Assembly: GCA_050292235.1 (NCBI GenBank)
Contig: JBNKLG010000066.1
Coordinates: 1-15,916, forward strand
Source: JBNKLG01 sp050292235
GTDB lineage: Bacteria; Pseudomonadota; Gammaproteobacteria; Chromatiales; Chromatiaceae
Direction: 5' to 3'
Length of the DNA stretch: 15,916 bases
Below are positions 13,847 to 15,916 of this stretch, piece by piece. The translations under genes were made by a program, and so were the position numbers. Within the stretch, counting starts at the first letter, position 1. Every line of letters starts with the position of its first letter. The notes under the pieces are model-generated. The model had not been told where the DNA came from and searched no databases. It saw nothing but the letters and a program-made list of their open reading frames with translations.

Positions 13847-15883
13847 TCACTTCACCTTCATGCCCGGCTCAGCCCCATCATCGGGGTTGAGAATGAACAG
13901 CTCTTTGCCTCCAGGGCCCGCCGCCAGCACCATCCCTTCGGAGAGGCCGAAGCGCATTTTGCGTGGTGCCAGGTTGGCGACCATGACGGTGAGTTTGCCT
14001 TCCAGTTCTTTCGGGGCGTAGGCGGACTTGATGCCAGCAAAGACGTTGCGGGTTTCGCCGCCCAGGTCCAGGGTGAGTTGCAGCAGTTTGTCGGCCCCTT
14101 CCACATGGGCGGCCTTGGCAATGCGGGCAATGCGCAGATCCACCTTGGCAAAATCCTCAAAATCGATGGTGTCAGCGATGGGGTCTTTGGCCAGCGGGGA
14201 ATCCAGCTTGGGTTGCGGGGCGCTGTTCATGCTTTTGAGGTCCTCTTTTGAGGCTGATACCATGGCCTCAATCTGTTTGGGATCGACCCGGGTCATCAGG
14301 GGATTGAATTGGGCGATTTTGTGGCTGAGCAGGGGCTGCAACAGGGCTGTCCAGGTTAGGGCACCAATCTGCAAAAAGTCCTCTGAGGCCTGAGCAGTGA
14401 CGGGCAGGATGGGCCGCAGGTAACCAATCAGCAGGCGATAGAGGTTGATGCCCATGCTGCAAACGGCCTGAAGCTCGGCCTCTTTACCGGTCTCTTTGGC
14501 CATGACCCAGGGCTTTTGCTCATCGATGTATTGGTTGGCGCGATCTGCCAGGGCCATGATCTCGCGCACGGCCCGGCCAAATTCGCGGTTTTCATAATGG
14601 GTGGCGATGTGCTCACCGGCCTGAACGAAGTCGCTGAAGAGTCCAGGGTCGGCCAGGGTGTCAGCGATTGTATTGTCGAATCGCTTGTGGAGGAACCCGG
14701 CGCAGCGCGAGGCGATATTGACCACCTTGCCCACCAGATCGGAGTTGACCCGCTGGGCAAAATCCTCCAGGTTGAGGTCGATGTCGTCGACTCCGCTGCC
14801 CAGCTTGGCGGCAAAGTAGTAGCGCAGATATTCGGGGTTGAGGTGCTCCAGATAGGTGCGGGCCTTGATGAAGGTGCCGCGGGATTTGGACATTTTCTGG
14901 CCATCGACGGTCAAGAAACCATGGGCGAAGACGGCGTTGGGCTTGCGGAAACCAGCCCCTTCCAGCATGGCGGGCCAGAACAGGCAGTGGAAATAGACGA
15001 TGTCCTTGCCGATGAAGTGATACAACTCGGCCTCGGAATCCGCTGACCAGAAATGGTTGAAGTTCAGGTCTTCGCGACGATCACACAGGTTCTGGAAGCT
15101 GGCCATGTAGCCGATGGGGGCATCCAGCCAGACATAGAAATATTTGCCGGAGTGATCAGGGATCTCAAAGCCGAAGTAGGGGGCATCGCGGGAGATGTCC
15201 CACTCTTGCAGGCCCGTCTCGAACCACTCTGCCAGTTTGTTGGCCATCTCCGGCTGGAGCCGGTCGCGGGTCCAGGTCTTGAGGCTCTGCTCAAAATCCG
15301 CCAGTTTGAAGAAGTAGTGCTCGGACTCCTTGTCCACCGGTTTGGCGCCAGAGATGGCGGAGACCGGATTGATAAGTTCAGATGGAGAATAGCTGGCACC
15401 GCAGATCTCACAGTTGTCCCCATATTGATCTAGGGCGCCGCACTTGGGGTTGGGACATTGGCCTTTGATAAAACGATCTGGCAGGAACATGTCCTCAACG
15501 GGATCATAGGCCTGGGTGATGGTGCGGTTGGCGATATGACCGGCATCGCGGTTGCGTTCATAGATGGTGGTGGCGAATGCGCGATTCTCTTCCGAATGGG
15601 TGGAGTGAAAATTGTCGAAACCGATGGCGAAGGCGGCGAAATCGGCCTGATGCTCCTCTTTGATCCGGGCGATGAGTTGTTCAGGTTCGATTCCCTCCTG
15701 GCGGGCGCGCAGCATGATCGGGGTGCCGTGAGCATCGTCCGCGCAGCAGTAGAGGCACTGATGGCCCCGCATCTTCTGGAAACGCACCCAGATATCGGTC
15801 TGTAAATATTCTACCAGGTGCCCTAAATGTATTGGGCCGTTTGCGTAAGGCAGGGCGGATGTTACGGCGATTTTGCGAGGCAT
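13847..15883 (-). CDS. metG: Methionyl-tRNA synthetase MetG
   Basis: A class I synthetase of 678 aa that charges tRNA-Met in the cytoplasm. The ATP-binding HIGH motif is HLGH at 19-22 in YANGPIHLGHLVEY. A zinc knuckle follows with Cys143, Cys148, Cys158 and Cys161; the first pair is spaced CX4C (CPNPKC) instead of the CX2C of E. coli. The KMSKS motif is exact at 330-334. The anticodon-binding helical domain follows, and residues from about 574 form the C-terminal OB-fold tRNA-binding/dimerisation domain (FAKVDLRIARI, LAPRKMRFGLSEGMVLAA). Length and the OB domain match the long E. coli-type enzyme. The ATG at 15883 is preceded by AAGGAAG at 15888-15894. It is on the same strand as the zinc cluster but separated by a hairpin and a promoter. 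Confidence 0.98.
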   Translation of the reverse strand: MPRKIAVTSALPYANGPIHLGHLVEYLQTDIWVRFQKMRGHQCLYCCADDAHGTPIMLRARQEGIEPEQLIARIKEEHQADFAAFAIGFDNFHSTHSEENRAFATTIYERNRDAGHIANRTITQAYDPVEDMFLPDRFIKGQCPNPKCGALDQYGDNCEICGASYSPSELINPVSAISGAKPVDKESEHYFFKLADFEQSLKTWTRDRLQPEMANKLAEWFETGLQEWDISRDAPYFGFEIPDHSGKYFYVWLDAPIGYMASFQNLCDRREDLNFNHFWSADSEAELYHFIGKDIVYFHCLFWPAMLEGAGFRKPNAVFAHGFLTVDGQKMSKSRGTFIKARTYLEHLNPEYLRYYFAAKLGSGVDDIDLNLEDFAQRVNSDLVGKVVNIASRCAGFLHKRFDNTIADTLADPGLFSDFVQAGEHIATHYENREFGRAVREIMALADRANQYIDEQKPWVMAKETGKEAELQAVCSMGINLYRLLIGYLRPILPVTAQASEDFLQIGALTWTALLQPLLSHKIAQFNPLMTRVDPKQIEAMVSASKEDLKSMNSAPQPKLDSPLAKDPIADTIDFEDFAKVDLRIARIAKAAHVEGADKLLQLTLDLGGETRNVFAGIKSAYAPKELEGKLTVMVANLAPRKMRFGLSEGMVLAAGPGGKELFILNPDDGAEPGMKVK

Positions 15884-15916
15884 TATTCTTCCTTGAAGAT
15901 TAGTTCTTTTTAGGTT

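Noticed and set aside
14516..15046. 176-aa plus-strand open frame
   Set aside because: It is antisense to the core of metG, with no family features.

Overview
The window looks like a chromosomal segment of a gammaproteobacterium. The main reasons are the gene order lptM-lysA-dapF-DUF484-xerC, which is typical of that class, a Fur-family Zur with its znu genes, and a full-length MetRS with the C-terminal tRNA-binding domain. The DNA is moderately GC-rich and tightly packed, with many start/stop overlaps. I see no tRNA, rRNA, CRISPR array, insertion sequence or prophage gene. A genus cannot be named from this sequence alone.

Layout, left to right. (1) Bases 2-592, plus strand: the C-terminal end of a filamentous-haemagglutinin/CdiA-type repeat protein, open to the left edge, which stops abruptly after the conserved GAVIAS-type motif and is probably a remnant. 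(2) Bases 703-4494, plus strand: a coupled operon of lptM (44-aa lipoprotein), lysA, dapF, a DUF484 protein and xerC. It covers the end of the diaminopimelate/lysine pathway plus chromosome dimer resolution. (3) Bases 4559-6493, plus strand: a membrane-bound dCache-PAS-GGDEF diguanylate cyclase with an intact active site and I-site. (4) Bases 6523-8269, plus strand: two overlapping genes, a DOMON-like protein and a DUF1343/NamZ-type (GH171) exo-N-acetylmuramidase without a visible signal peptide. (5) Bases 8277-13743, minus strand and convergent with namZ: seven head-to-tail genes, znuA-znuC-znuB-zur-zrgA-ABC ATPase-FtsX/MacB-like permease. A Zur-box-like dyad overlaps a candidate promoter in front of znuA. 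(6) Bases 13847-15883, minus strand: metG.

The most notable block is the zinc cluster. A classical ZnuABC importer, its likely repressor Zur, and a second module (a His-rich ZrgA/DUF2796 periplasmic protein with a MacB/Lol-type ATPase and permease) have gaps of at most 29 bp. They look like one zinc-responsive transcription unit with feedback through zur inside it. The mechanism of the ZrgA-linked ABC pair is the least understood part of the window. The DOMON-NamZ pair is the second interesting unit, suggesting cell-wall fragment processing.
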